From NCBI GenBank assembly GCA_037043015.1, contig CM073328.1, forward strand, positions 16,341,495 through 16,405,494: DNA of 64,000 bases, written 5' to 3'. The number at the start of each line of letters is the position of its first letter. Position 1 is the first letter of the stretch. Below, piece after piece: positions 42,613-57,140 of this stretch. Source of the DNA: Bryum argenteum. Its lineage: Eukaryota; Streptophyta; Bryopsida; Bryales; Bryaceae. A program made the translations under genes and the position numbers. Under the pieces are notes generated by a model. That model worked only from the letters and a program-made list of their open reading frames with translations, did not search any database and was not told the origin of the DNA.

Positions 42613-45600
42613 TCAAAATGTCTTTTCCATGTCATACATTTTGTTGAGATCATTATTACTCAGTAGATTGCATTCATCTCTACATGACAATTCAATGCCG
42701 CCATAAGATGTTGTACCACTTGCCATGTAGAAGTCAAATGTACCATCTTGAACTTGTTCTCCATACTCAAATGCTCTTGAAAAGTCCTCAATGATCATCT
42801 TCCCGCATAGCATGGATACAACATCATGCATTTTGGGACGTTTGCTTGGTTTATAATGCACACACATAAGTGCCACACTTATCACGCTCACCATGGCTTC
42901 CACATCCATTGAGGAGTGTTTCATCTTGGGATCAATAAGCATCATTGTAGTTTGTCCTTCATATTGTTTCCAAGCCTATTTCATAGAAGCAACAGACATT
43001 GAACTTTAGTAACACATAACCATTTGATCTGAAACATAACTTATAAGGCCATAGATAATAAATTACAAGGGCACTAGTTCCTACCCAAATGTCATATTTT
43101 TCATATATATATAATTAATCTATTTTTTAAAATAAAAAAGAAAAAGAAAAAAACACAAAATGGAATTGGAATCCAAGTATGATATCTAGATAGTTAGCAA
43201 TGGAAGGCAAGAGTTATGCCATATTCAACTATATCTCAACCATAGCCGTTTTCTGGGTTTCTTGATTTTGTAGAATCCTTATTATGCTATCTAAAAACCT
43301 ACATTAGGGATTCTTTGTATCCTGAAGGAATCCCCAACTCACATTTTCTAATTTGAGTTTTATCTTGTACACAAACAAATGTGGAGCCCTCCATGTGTCA
43401 AGTATGAACTGCTTCTAGTAAATGGTTAATTTAGCATAGTTATTATGAAGTTGAAAGACACAAACCTACATTATTAAAATATATCAATAAAACCTGACCA
43501 ACAAAGTACAAAAATGAAAGTATAAATCCTTGATACCTTGATTAGATTAAAGTTATTTGTATTACAAGAAAATATGTTGGGCTTATCAAGATTTCAAATC
43601 ATTGCGAGAATACATACGATTTTTCAACAAATGCCTCTTAACTCACATAATGATTACAAAAATCAAATGTTTAAAATAAAATGAAGCTCTCCGTACCTAT
43701 CATATTTATTGAAGAGATATTTGGGTCCACCCACATATAATGTGACGGGTTATATTTGGTGTAGTATTTTCTTTTTTTTCTTCCTAATACTGCTTATTGA
43801 TTTAGTAAAGTTAGACTAGTTAACATACAAGGTTAATAACTTTGTAGAGTATTAAAAGCCATTCTTTTTGTGTTTCAGATACTATTAAAAATATTAAATG
43901 ACAATCCTTTTAAGATTTGCAAATGCAACTTATAATACTAGCTAAGACCTAATATCAAGGATTCGCCTTGATGGTCTACAAATGCATACAAATAATCTAC
44001 AATTCAACTAATACTCTCCATATTAAATTGGAACCTAAATATTGAATACACTTTCTCAATGTAATTGTGAGTAAATAACAACACTTTTTGGAAAGTTGAA
44101 TTATCCAATTCCCAAATTAAAGTACTCAAGATGTGCTTCTAAACCAAGAAATTAAATGTCTACAACAAAGTGAGGCCACTTTATGCTTTAATAGTCCCTC
44201 TTTGATTCTTTGACATTTTTTTGATTGAAATTAAAGAAAATTTTACACTCATCAAAGTCAAACATGAAAACGAGCCTTCAGTGTACTATGAGAAATGTGA
44301 TATATTAAGAAATTAGCCATCAAATTACTACTTTATCATATATCAAAATATAATTCATAAGTTTGTAAATGTGTAAAAGTGTGATAGAAGTTACTTACCC
44401 ACTCTCGCAAATTCATTTCATCTTCCGGTCTTCGAGTCTCAAAGTTTTTTCTTCCACTCACAACTTCGAGCACCACAACTCCAAAACTATACACATCAAG
44501 CGATGTGGATATATGACCGTGAAGTACATATTCGGGGGCACAATATCCTCTATAGTAAAAACAAGAGCACATGGTTAGTTTTTATCTTCTTTAAATCTTT
44601 TGTCCCAGACATAGTATTGATTATAAAAGGAATAAGGCTTATATCCAATATTTTCCATTTTCATTTTAAGATGAATAATTTCAATTGCAACGTTCTTATG
44701 AATGTAACCATAGAATCTAGTACCTAGTGCGTACGTGTAGCTACATATTCCACACCATTTGAGAGATTATATTGCTCAAAGTTGGAATGATTGCTAATTC
44801 TTATCACAAAACGAGAGATAATTTTAAATGTTTCTCTAAATTGAAGCAACCATTGGTAAAGGCAAGTATGACTGAAAACTTCTGAAATCCAAATTATGAG
44901 TTAGGTTTGAAGTAACTTCACGGAATGCTTCACATATGATACTCATCAATTCTCACACATGGTCTGCTACAATACCAACAAAGAAGCTCTTTTCTATCAC
45001 TAAAGAATCATTGTAAAAACTGTTGCATAACATTTATGGTGTATCTATATGACACATACAACAATGTAAAACTCTCACCTTAGTATATATTGTTGAAGTT
45101 TCTCTGAGCTATTTTTTTCTTTTTCGGAAGAGTTTGAGAATTTATGAGAAAATTCTTCGATTTGAGAACATCTCATTGCCCGTTGCCCACAATTATGAAC
45201 TTTGTCATTAAATATTTCCATAGTATGAAAAATAAGAGTGGTCTAGCTAGTAAGGCATGGAAAGAGTCTTAAACCTACAGATTAACTTCATGGTGTAAAA
45301 AATGAATATGTAAGCTCACCTGAAGTCAAAGTAGGTTGTTCAAGGCTCATTTTCTATTCCGAGCATATTATATGAAGTACCCTTATTTTCTTTAAGTACA
45401 AGTTTTACAATTTGATCATGACTTGCCTCTTAACTTATTATGGTATGAAAATTTTAAATCACACTTAATCACACCTAAATTGGTGTACGATCAAAAGATG
45501 ACAACTTGGCTCAAAAGATATTCACCTTGTTCCAGCAAGTTGTTCAGGCATCAAAGTCAAGTGGGATGCTTCATTTCCAAGCATAGGATACATATATGCC

Positions 45601-46487
45601 AAACCAAAATCCGCAATTTTAGGGTTATAGTCCTTGTCCAAGAGAATGTTGGCTGCTTTGATGTCACGGTGTATGATTGGTGGTTGCAACTCCTCATGAA
45701 GGTATGCAAGTCCCCTTGCAGTACCCAATATTATATTGAACCTTGTACTCCAATTACTAATTGGGGATTCAACAAGGCTTTCGGAATTATCTGCACCATA
45801 GTCAAAATAGCTTATCATTGACATACATATTATAAAATCCCTCATTTATAAACAACATAATTATGGGCAATATGGAAGTCAAGAGCATACCGTGTGGCCA
45901 CAATGCTTCCGCAAGGTTTTTGTTTTCCACATATTCAAACACCAACATGCGTTGATCTCCATCTCCAAGACAACAACCCTTTAACTTGACTAAATTGCGA
46001 TGCTTCAATCCGGCAATCATCACAACTTCATGCAAAAAATCGGAGAGTACTTGTTGCGATGACATAATCAATTTTTTCACCGCCACATCCGTGTTATCTT
46101 TAAGCTTCCCCTGTTGTACAATGATTAATAGGAGTTAGTTTACTTTAGTATTCATACACTAGAATGCATGTATCCACTATCATTATGAATTGAAGATGTT
46201 TAAATACTTCATCTTAATTAATACACAATTGTTGTGGATATAACATTATCTAATTGCCAATTTAGAATTGAGTAGCATGATACTTGACAAAGCGACTGTT
46301 TGACATTGATTCCAAATATAATATAAACTAAAATTTGCATGAAACTGATGTTGGGAAAATAAAGGTACCTTAAATACTACACCAAATCCACCTTCTCCAA
46401 GCTTATGGTTCTTGTCAAAGTTGTTGGTTGCCACTTTTATATCTTTGTAAGAGTATAAATTGGGTTGCACCTCATTTTTCTCAAATT
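42613..46487 (-). other. Receptor kinase catalytic exons
   Basis: [11 protein letters not shown] (glycine loop), VAVKKL (lysine), FLHEVVMI (alpha-C glutamate), [12 protein letters not shown] (RD-type catalytic loop), ADFGLAYMY (DFG), [17 protein letters not shown] (APE), [16 protein letters not shown], and [11 protein letters not shown]. Five exons (46369-46487, 45891-46110, 45536-45790, 44399-44549, 42613-42975). The final exon ends [12 protein letters not shown] and TGA. Intact, so an active kinase is expected. Confidence 0.85.
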
Positions 46488-49400
46488 CTGCGAGCATCCA
46501 TTTTGTTAACCCCAATAAGTGACAACTTCATGCAGTGTTGTAAGATTGCATGCAATAATAATCTTAGAGAAGCTCAAAACCAACTTCACACAATACTTCA
46601 AATTGTGAGACTAGTAGGGCATAACATAAACAAAAGTAGTGCGCCCTAGAGAGAATTTAAAGCAATTCTAAACATACAAATCAACTACATAGATGACTTG
46701 AAAATGGCCAAAGAAAAATATACCTTTTAATATGTTACGTAGAGACTCAATCCTATGCATCAACCTCCATATATATGTAGCACTCACCAAAAGCATGAGG
46801 GCAAATGATAATGATGTGGTCGTTGCAATAATGATCTTGTTCTTGGCAGAGTTGCGTATAACTATTACCCTCAAAAAGATGAGTATAAGTAGTTTACATG
46901 AATCCAATTTATGTGAAAGTGCACATGTGCGTATGAGATTTGCTCTATTACTTTCAAGGCTATAAAGGGTGATTTTGGAAAACAATTTTTGGTATCAAGG
47001 TTTCATCCCCTTAATAAAGTATATAATTCTAATATTTCAAAAAATATCGCTTTTGTACATGCAGCGAACTTATTAAGAACTCAATATGAATATTTGAGGT
47101 ATTCACATATATTATTACAATTTTAATTGTAGATATTTTCTTATGGTAAAATTCGTGATATAAATCATTCTTTAGAAAGCTTCGTCAAGAAATTAGATGA
47201 AATTCTAGTTTCCTTCTACAATTTTATTGCCAAGAAATTATTTCTAGATTTTAAATGTGATTGATACATTTTAATACGCGATAGTAATTAATGCAAGCTT
47301 CCTAACTTACTTGATTCTTCAACAACCTGGTGTATTTACTTTAAGAGCATGATTTTTTACAAAGCTATATAATTTTAGATCGAACACATCTCAACGCTTA
47401 ATTTCAAATTCTATGATTCAAATGTAAAGTGCATAGAGAGAGTGAAAGAGATGACATACCAAGAGGTCTAGAAGATGATTGATTAAAGCGGCAAACTATT
47501 GAGTGGAGTTCATCTTTGATTTGATCGCAATAAGGATTGCCTCCAAGACTGCCAATTTTTGATGATCAATACATAAAGCTATATCTATCTCAATTCATTA
47601 CATTATACTAAGCTCTAAGGTTTCAATATGTATTTGGTCACATAATGACATGCCTCAAACTATAATATGTAGCAAAGTAGCAACATTCACAAAATAAAAG
47701 GTAAGAAATGAATGCTTACAATAATATATTTGAATATTGGAGGTTTATAGATGTAAGCGGCCCTTTGCTTGCATATTGCAAGCCTCTAAATTGATTGTTT
47801 GTCAAGTATAAATGAGACAAATTATAGTTGTTGATTTGAAGATCTGGTAGTTCCAATGTTTCATATCCATTTTGATCACAATTTCTGTAAAATATATACA
47901 CGCCAAATGTTAGCATCTCCAAGTACAAATAGAATTTGCAACATATTTATAATCAAAGTGATATGTAAGTTACAAAATCTACAAAACTACCTACATATCA
48001 TCCTTATAAGAGTTCAAAGCTTTTAATCTACTCTTTTTGCACCAATCTTCTGTTATCTTAATGAACAGAAAGAGACTTCAAACAATTCTTGTAAAAAAAA
48101 AGAATTTTCATAATTTCTTGATATGGAGCTCACAAAGTTTTCAATGTTGGTGAAAGGAGAATCTTATCCGGAAATGCCCCACGCAAGTTGTTGGTTTGCA
48201 TAAATCTGGATGAATATAAACATAGATTCGTAAGGTAAGACTTCAAAAAGCCAAGTCTGAAGTAAAAACTTGTAAAGCACTCAACTCCTGGCTATGGTAT
48301 TGTTGAAAATATACTTCTTTGAAATCTTTAATGTTCATTTATTTGTGGACCAACAAGGTTTGAGGCATACAATTGTTGAAGAGAGGGCATGTAGACACTG
48401 CCATTGTTTGTCGTAGATGAGTTGAATTCTCCAAAAATTATTCCCGTAAGGTTATTATTTGACACATCCAATATTGCAAGGTTCAAGTAAGGCCCTATTA
48501 GCAATGTTCCACTGAAATTATTGTAGCTAATATTCCTGCAAAACCCAATAATAACACAATGGATTATTCAAAATACACATATCCTAGCTTACCAACAATG
48601 AAGCATCAATCATGGTATATGCTTGGGTGTGAATATCTGAAAGATAAAACAACTTTGTTCTAGAGATATTAGATCTTCCTTTCATTTCTTTTGGTTTATT
48701 ACCTTTTACTATGGTTTATGCCTCTGTCAAAGTTTAGATGTAGTTCTTGGAGGTATCTTACATCTTATGAAGTCACAAAAATAATGAACAAACTTGGTTT
48801 TAAATCTAGTTTACAATAACTAGAATACGGTTGTTTGATTAAATCATTATGGATCGATCATGGAATACGATTTTCTAGTTCTAGTTCTATAGAGTCACTA
48901 ATGCAAGGATCTTTGAATATAAAACATGCACCAAATATGTGCACAAAAATATTGAAATCATCCCATAAACGTATTGTCATGTACTCAAACTGCAATGGCA
49001 CCTTCAATTTGATTCATTAGAAGCAAACTATAACTTCAAACTACATTTCCATTATTTATGATAGCCATGGCAGCATGTTTAGATACATGAGAATTCAGTA
49101 GAAAGATTTATAAATAACTTGCATTCAAAAAAAGATACTTGACTCTTTAGTGAAACCAAATCCTACATAGTAAGCACTTCACCCTAGTTGATTTTTTAGA
49201 ATTTAAATCAAAGTTGATGAAATTTTAATGATCATGCAAATATATGAAATTTATTTAATGTTAGCATAGTTATATTTCAATATTACTTAATGGTATGATA
49301 TAGTGGCTCTTTGTATGTCAAATAGTTGATAGTTTCCAAATTCAATACTTTACAATTATGTTATTGAAGTACCCTTATTGAGGTTTTGTAAATTGATTGG

Positions 49401-52400
49401 TACAAGAAACCTATCAAAACTTTGATTTCTGCACACCTATAAACCATCAATACGCCTCATTGATCCTATTTTTTACAAGACTCTTTTTTTATGTACTTAC
49501 TATGTAGAAATATTATTCTCTCTCAAAACCTCTTACATTTGATATGAAATTGTTTTTATCAAACCACACCTTTAAAGTTGAGTAAGTATAAAGATAAACT
49601 GATACAATAAAACATACAGTCAACAAATCTTCTTAAGCTTCTAAAGTAAACTTGAACACCTAAGTAAGAGAGGTATTAAAATCTTCTTTGAGCTAGTGTA
49701 GATAGAAAGAGTCTTCAGGTTGTTCAAGACATGCATATCCATATTTTTCCTCTTCAATGTATGTCTTTCTATTAGAATAAGTACTTTTCATTCTCAAATG
49801 GTATTATTTACCCCGTAACATGTCAACTATAAAAACATAATTATCGTGCATGTAGACATATGAAGATAATTAATCTACAAAAAAAAGTTTGATACTTACA
49901 ATCTATATAAGGACCCCATTTGCAGGATCGCATTTGGGAGTTGTCCACTCAGTTGATTTTTGGCAATATTCCTGTCGCAACAAAATTACAAGATAGTTGT
50001 ATTACTTCTAGGTCTTGTAACAATTAATCAAGGTTAACATTACATAGTAAAATGAAAGTAGATGGAAATGATTTTCCACAGCTTATATGCCAAAGCAATC
50101 AAATTGTTCCATATGGTTGATTCCAAGACATGTATCAAAGTGGCGCTCTAAAAAATAGTGAGGACAATATCAAGGTGCTAATCAAAAAGTGAAAATGACA
50201 AGTAGTAGAACTTCTTGGTTAATACATGGGCACACATTTTTTCATTTCTCCAAAGGTAAGTTTTATAGAATAATAACATGTTTTAGGAGTACCCACATAT
50301 ACTGTTTGTAAGTTTCAATATATTTTCTTGACAATGATTGATGGCCACTTTAATGACCAACGACCAATGACCAATGTCCAATTTCTTGGATTAAATCCCC
50401 TTGTGATATCGAATTGAACACTATAGAAGCCCTAATTTTGATTCCAGACCACCTTTACAAGTAGAAGCAACATACTGATGGAATCAAAGACAATGGAAGA
50501 GGGTATTGAATCAAAGAAGTTGGAGGAAACTTACAAAGTTTCAAGCGTTTCAATGAAAGTGTTACCGGAATTTTCAAAGTGGATAGTCGATATATTATTG
50601 TTAGATATATCCAAGCTATAAGTCGAAAACAGAGGACCAATAGACATTGCTCCATTGAAGTGGTTACTTGTGAGATTTCTGCATGCAAAGAAAGAAACCA
50701 TATTCATAATCAATACCAAAAATAAGCTATGATAGCAAATTTACAATCAAGTCAAGTGAATAAGGTGCATGTGATCTTATATTGTAACATAATGTATTAC
50801 TGTAAGTCATTAATAAAGGTCGTATTTTTCAAATCAACACTTTTGCAAGTCTTATTTTACTTTGGAACTGTGACAAGGACAAAAGAAGTGAAGGCAAAGT
50901 ACAACACGCTGTTATGTGCACAAAAGTAGCATTATGAATCCCAAGAACCTCATGTTGTGTAAATTTAATGAGTATAACCTTTGTACTCTAATACAAGTTG
51001 AAGGCCACATTTCTTAACATCATTGTGTTGCTCTGATATCCCTACCCTACCAACTAGATTCTGTGAACAAAATTGTGGATATTCACAGAAGAGCTATTTC
51101 TTTACTACTAATATTACCACTAATCTTGTTTGAATCTTTTGCATTACTTCAAAGAATGAAGTTCCTAACAATTGGAAGCACACAGTGGTATAGAAATTAC
51201 GTTTTGAGATACGAAAGTACTCATTGATAGTGACATTCCTAAGATCTACATACTAGGATTATTAATTTCTATCCGTTTAACATTGTTAATGATATACTCA
51301 AAACTTGTCCATGATATTCTTGTATGAGCAAATATTACTACTAGACTTTAAGGGCCAATTTGGAAGAAACTATTATGAACTTGAGGTTGTTAAAAATATC
51401 CAACACATCTATCTTGGGAAAATAATTTTGATACTCAAAAATCTTGGATTCAACAAGAAAATTAGTTGTGGAACATAAAATCTCCCTATCATATTCTGAC
51501 AATCAGATGTTAAATTGGCTTATCAATACGATATTTTTAATTGAAGCAAATCCGAGAAAGAGGCGAGAGATTCTTGAAATTGTTCTTAAGTACTTCATGT
51601 CATGGTATCTCTTCAAAGAATTCGTCAAATCAAAAGAAATTATAGTAGACAATGTCATATATGAATTGAAAAGAATATTGGTTAACTTTCAAAGAACCTA
51701 ACTTGAATAGGAACATGGACTGTATCTACTTTCCTTCTAAATTTCATGCATGAATATTATATAGTCCACCAAGTATTATTTTTTGCATTTTCTTCAAGAG
51801 CTTGCTTAATCAAATTATTGGCGATAACTTTATCATGGTACAATCAACAAATGTGTTCAGTCAAGAGTTGTATATACACAAGGATAAAGTTCCTTCAACC
51901 AACCTAAAACCTTCAATATGAATCCATACTTTGTATGATCAATCATAAGTTCTATTTTGGACCATCAAGGAGAAGAAGTCATACATGTTACTTGCTTTGG
52001 CTTTCAAATTCTCAAAATTTAATGGTCCGTCCAATCGAGTATTTCTTGCATATCTATCACAAGCATTAAAAAGTTAGTATATTTTGTAAACAAAATATGC
52101 ACTCAATTAGTATGTAGTAACTTAGTATATTCGCTCAACAAGATATGTTCAAACATAAAAAACTGAATTTTCTTTGATGAACGTCTACTTTCTTAGGTCA
52201 TTTTCTAAGACAAAACACAGTCACATCCTAGCTAGATCATATAGTAAATTTCGATAAGTGATCAAAAATTTGTTGAATGGTCTCTACTTTGTTCTAATGG
52301 ATCATATGTTTTTGTTGTCATAAATCGTGATTGTTTCTTTTTTATCAAAAATCTCACTAATTTATACAAAGAAATGAGAATTATTCATGATAAACATTCT

Positions 52401-55400
52401 CAATACTTACACTTATTGCATTATGAGGCAAGAGTGGATTCTGCACTAAATTTACCTTCAAGAAATATCGAGTACCTTCATTTCAATAATTTGAGAATCA
52501 TTCTTGAATTGGAAATAAGAAACACTAATTAACATAAACCATGTCTTCCTTCAAATTTTGTCTTTCGACAATGTGTTGTGTCACACTTCATCCATCACAC
52601 CTATCAGTGGAGTAGCACATGAACATGTGATGATCCATGAGAGTAATTAATTTTATTAATATCTGTTGATTGATTGGCATTTTTAGGCATGATGAACTTA
52701 CAGGTAACTGAGAGCGGGGCAGAAGAGTGATCCCTCAGGACTCACTGGAAGATTCCCACTGAAATTGTTGTAGCTGACATCTCTGATATCCAAGTATCCA
52801 ACATGCATCAGCTTAATACGGGCAATCATCGCAACTAAAATCATGATTGACTCAGACACTACCAACACTCACACCGTAACAAATGTATCAGTAGCAGTAC
52901 ATTTGTGAACTCACATGGTAGAGAGTTGGCACTTTGAGCTGAGACCGTCTGAAGGTAGACTTCCGCTCAGAGTGTTGTTCTGCAAATATCTGCAGCAACA
53001 AGAGCATCGTTACTACTGCAGCAACAAGGGCTTTGCAACTACCGGCATGCATGCTAATATAGGGTAGCCGGTCTGTTGCAATCTAGCGATTTGCGGAGTT
53101 CAAGTAGTTCAAGGAGCCTGAACACTTGAGCACAAAATACACCACACGTATCAACTGAGTGGCAGATCACGCAACATGTGATGCTATATTAAAAATATTG
53201 AACCGTACGAATGTTTTTTGAAAGATTGGCATTTGTATGCATGATGTACTTACAAATATCGAAGAGTGGGGCAGAAGAGAAATCCCTCAGGACTCACTGA
53301 AAGATTTCCACTGAAATTATTGTAGCTGACGTCTCTGATATCCACATCTCCAACATGCATCAGCTTGATACACACAATCATCGCAAATAAATTCATGACT
53401 CACTACCAACACTCACACCGTAACAAACGTATTAGTGATAGTACATTCATGATCTCACATTTCTTGCAGTTGGCAGTCAGTGCTGAGAACGTCAGATGGT
53501 AAAGTTCCGCTTAGAGAGTTGTTCTGCAAATATCTGCAGCAACAAGAGCATTGTTACTACTGCAACAACAAGGGCTTTGCAACAACCGGCATGCATGCTA
53601 GTAGATGGTAGCCAGTCCGTTGCAATCTAGCGATCGGCGGAGTTCGAGGTGCCTGAACACTTGAACACAAACAACAGAAATTCTATTCTAATGCATTTGT
53701 CGCAGGATTGGCTTCACTTACAGATATTTTAGCCGGGGCAGTTGGAATACCCCAACCGACACTAGCCCCGTTAAATTTGGATTCCCGCTGATATCCCTGC
53801 ATTGAAATATATGCAAGTTGATGGTTATGGCGATAAACACAACCACGATGGTAACTGCCAAATGAAATCCCTGCTTGAAGATTTTGATCAGAGACTTACA
53901 GAGTTTCCAAATTTGTCAGATTGCCTATCTCAGAAGGCAATTCTCCAGTTATGCCTTCGAAGCCACACTGAGACACATACTTATCACTGCCGCAGCTAGA
54001 ATTGCTTCCATACAAACTGCGGTTTTAAGAAGCTTAATCCATGAGTGCTTTCATCCAGACCTGTATGACCGAAGATTCAACTTGCTACATTCAAATCTAT
54101 AAGGCTTGCGATTCAGTCGTTCAAACCACCATTCTCATGATAAATGTTTCCCTTACGTCCCAAATGAGATCATAGAAATTAACATGCAGGTGCATGCAAT
54201 AAATTAAACCTTCACGAAAAGAAGAGCTGGGAGAAATAATTTCTACTCAATTTTGCATATTTCGATGTGCCATGGTGCACAGTTATATAGAGTGTATGTG
54301 ATTTGTCAGTGTATGCAAAATTAATCATTCATCTAGTACGCTACATTTTCTAAATTGGATCTCATCCCTTGTCATATTCTACTCTAGAATTCACAATCTT
54401 AACTTGTACTCAACTAACTCGTTTTGCATTTTTGACTCTGCTGATTTGCGACACAAACCTGACGAACCACTAAACTGACGAACCACTAAAATATCAATAT
54501 CCGAGGACTTCATGATGACCAAATCAGTCCAACAGAGGTAACTCACCTCAACCCTGTCACAAATACATCGTAATAGTCGCCCGTTGAGTTTGTCTGATTG
54601 CGCACTACTCTGCACAAAACGCCACCCCATGCCCCTCGTACAGCCGAAATAGCGGAAAAACCAGCTAAGTCGCTCAAGGTTCTGCGGGTATACATTTCAC
54701 ATGGTTTCACAGTGGACGTCCAGTTGAGAAGAGTGGTCAACTGAGGGTTCAGAGTCGACCAATTTGTGAGGATGGTATTCAGAGCATCCACTGCGACAAC
54801 CATTCATAAACCGTTAAACAACTGATGATAGAGTTGAACTGTTCGAGATGACTGTTGGCATGATAAACTCATAAAAGCACATGAAGCATACTAGTAGCTG
54901 CACTCAATCATTCAGGATGACATCTTTGCCTGCCCTGGCTCAGTTGCAATAGCACTCGAGATCAAGAGTTTGTAACTGGATTCAGTTTCAGTGGTCATAC
55001 TCAAACTTGAATCTCTCCCACCGATGCAATCCAACAGAAAATCTCCCACATGAATATATTCAAGTTTGATATGTTGAAGTTTGTAACACCAAATTTTTTC
55101 AGCATTTGGGGTGCTACTTAACTTGGCAATGCAAAGTGAAGCGATGATGAATTACTAGAACGAACCTGCTCCCTAGAGCATGCAAGCGAGTTGACATCTA
55201 AGAGTAGATCTGTTGTAACGTCTCAAACAGATACAATCTAGCAGGTAGAGAATGTATTGGAGGCTCGACAACAACAGATTCCTTACAATGATGAAGTGAC
55301 GTTTAGAACATGTTCAGGTGTGTAGATACCTTCGTACTTCTGATATATCGGGATTTCAGGCCTTGGCTGGTCGGTGGGAGTAGGTGCCGGAGCAAAAGTG

Positions 55401-55537
55401 TCGTTGTCGGAGTGAACGCCCTCGAGCAGGAGCGAGATGCAGAAGACGAACACAAGAGCCATGACCACGAGACGGCGTTTAAGACCCCGCGCCTGCCGAC
55501 AGTCAGTTGTCGTCGTTAGAGCCATCGGCATAGCCAT
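42613..55537 (-). CDS. LRR receptor-like protein kinase, multi-exon
   Basis: A plasma-membrane receptor kinase with about 20 exons joined at consistent GT-AG sites. Exons I can place: 55330-55537, 54547-54790, 53900-54016, 53722-53796, 53459-53533, 53254-53334, 52915-52989, 52702-52782, 50535-50678, 49900-49971, 48371-48535, 48134-48205, 47720-47884, 47460-47548, 46724-46861, 46369-46487, 45891-46110, 45536-45790, 44399-44549, 42613-42975. The first exons fit in phase (208 and 244 bp, then exons of 117, 75, 75 and 81 bp with the same phase). Order: signal peptide, N-terminal domain, LRRs, membrane segment, kinase. All kinase signature residues are present. The kinase part resembles plant LRR-VIII / CRK-like kinases with the [15 protein letters not shown] lead-in. 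One or two LRR exons between 50.7 and 52.7 kb may be missing from my list. Ligand unknown. Confidence 0.85.
46724..46861 (-). other. Receptor kinase transmembrane exon
   Basis: Encodes [20 protein letters not shown] and LLVSATYIW, one hydrophobic span of about 22 residues after a basic N-terminal flank, followed by [15 protein letters not shown] on the cytosolic side. Confidence 0.75.
47460..54016 (-). other. Receptor kinase LRR ectodomain exons
   Basis: Repeats such as [91 protein letters not shown] and [14 protein letters not shown]. Many exons are 72, 75, 81 or 144 bp, one or two LRRs each. The last ectodomain exon (47460-47548) ends the repeats with [20 protein letters not shown], a two-cysteine cap. 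No malectin domain was seen. Confidence 0.75.
52670..53670 (-). repeat. Tandem duplication of an LRR exon pair
   Basis: 52690-53130 and 53235-53660 are near-identical, including introns: both hold an 81-bp exon ([11 protein letters not shown]...), a 75-bp exon (YLQNN(T/S)LSGSLP) and the flanking phrase GCATGCATGCTA...GTTGCAATCTAGCGAT. The duplication added two LRRs. Confidence 0.85.
54547..55537 (-). other. Receptor kinase exons 1-2: signal peptide and N-terminal domain
   Basis: Exon 1 begins [14 protein letters not shown], with a hydrophobic core [15 protein letters not shown] (signal peptide or anchor), then an acidic/Pro linker ([15 protein letters not shown]). Exon 2 encodes [24 protein letters not shown] and a [11 protein letters not shown] segment, the usual plant LRR N-terminal cap pattern. 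The ATG at 55537 is the first in frame; a second Met lies two codons on. Upstream, a TATA-like TTTATATAAT (minus strand) lies near 55900. Confidence 0.75.
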
Positions 55538-55822
55538 GTGGCCGGATCGGTTGCTTGCAAACGGTCGATTTCAAACCCCGAGTGGCAGAAATCACTGCGA
55601 GTACGGAATCACCAGATCACCAAACTTCTACTCCAAAGTGGGAACCAATGAACGGAGTTGTGCTGATATGCGGCAGACTTCGGTCGGAACACCTCCTTCG
55701 GAAGAAGGGAGTGTACCGATTCCAGAGTTTGGTCGAAGCAGTGTTGACTCTCATGCCAGCTGTTGCTCCCAGGATTCGATCGGTAGACGATAATTAGGTA
55801 GTGGGTCCAGCGCATGGGTATA

Positions 55823-55895
55823 TTAACAACTCTTATTGTATTCTCTTATTGTACTCTCCAGAATATTAACAACTCTTATTGTATTCTCCAGAAGT
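55823..55895. repeat. Short direct repeat upstream of the receptor kinase
   Basis: ATTAACAACTCTTATTGTATTCTC occurs twice (about 55823 and 55864; quoted by its shared start ATTAACAACTC), each followed by CCAGAA. Sits in the presumed promoter of the receptor kinase. Confidence 0.8.
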
Positions 55896-56139
55896 GTATT
55901 ATATAAAATGAAGGCTAAGTTACCCCTTGAGTCATAATACAGACAGAAACAGCGATTTGTTTAGTGTTTAGCTATATGACTAAAAGTCAACAGTGTGAAG
56001 TTCCCCTGTGAGATGTGAGTACAGGAGAATCGTACAGATGGTTTACTTCCCGTACAGAAATTGGGAATACCTTCGATGTTGCAACTTGCTGCAGCACATG
56101 ATGTGATCAAGGAAAGTGGAATTTTACATGCGAGTGCAA

Positions 56140-57130
56140 ATTTTTGGGGGTTGCCCTTGTAAAATCGGTAAACTTCTTTATGAAGGTCACCTTGCAACTT
56201 ATGCAGTGATTTTGCAATGAACATAATTCCAAAAAAAAATTTAAAAATGAAAAATATAAATCAATACAAAATTTAGCTCCCATTTTTTACTTGAAAGTTG
56301 AAACCTAAAATTTCAAGATGAAGGTTCTTAAATTGATATTCACCTTTGCAAATTTTACCACATATACCTTGGGCTGTAGGGAGCACCCAATAAAAAACTT
56401 AGGCAAAAATAATACTTTTAATCCCTTCATCTACAATGCCCAAAATCCCAAAAAGTGGATTTTGTATTAACCCCTAAATTTCCTTGGTGTTTTTTAAGAG
56501 CTTGAAAACTCAAAATTGCGATTCTCCACCTCTAAGCACTCGTGGGGGTGTGGACCAATTTCTTCTCCTTTTTGGTTCAATCCCTCAAAGGCCCAAGCTG
56601 TTTGTCGCCTTCAAAACCAAAAACCGCAATTATTGACCACTTTGTCGAAGTTGAGGTATAATTCAATATATTTATTTTTTTGGTCATTTTCAACCATAAG
56701 ATCTTCAAAATGACTACTTGCACAAACACCATGTCAAATTTCAATTGTTGAATCTTTACCATTTGTGAGATCATAACATTCAAAGTTGATGTGTTAATAA
56801 CTTTTGCAAACTTTGAATCTTACTCTTTGTAAATTTCAAAGGCTGGCCTTGTCAAGTTGGTATTAGCTTACATGGATTTCTTGAAAATTTGAGTAAGAGT
56901 ATCATCATAAACACATTTCCAAAAAATATTATAAAAAAAAGACTAAACTTAAATCTGCCCGAACTGCCCTATTTGGGCTTGAAAACTAAAACTTGCGTTA
57001 AAAATTCTTAGTTTGGAATTTGACTTTGCAAGTTCTCACAAACCATGTAGTAAAGCAAACATCTAGTGAATTTTTTAACAAAAATGTTGATCTCAAATCC
57101 TTCATCTAGGCTACCCTAGAAAGCAAAAGC
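56140..57130. repeat. Dispersed repeat, copy 1
   Basis: Two alternating modules: one with 'CAATTATTGACCACTTTGT' and 'GATCATAAC', the other with 'ACTTGAAAGTTGAAACCTAAA' (split: ACTTGAAAGTT / GAAACCTAAA) and 'CATCTA..CTGCCCAAAATC'. Order here is module 2, 1, 2. Related to 59640-60660. Non-coding, probably an old transposon or satellite-like family. Confidence 0.65.
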
Positions 57131-57140
57131 CCATTAATCT

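Noticed and set aside
51992-52044. Additional LRR exon ([13 protein letters not shown])
   Set aside because: LRR-like and near splice sites, but its 53-bp length does not keep the phase of the neighbouring LRR exons, so not added to the gene model.
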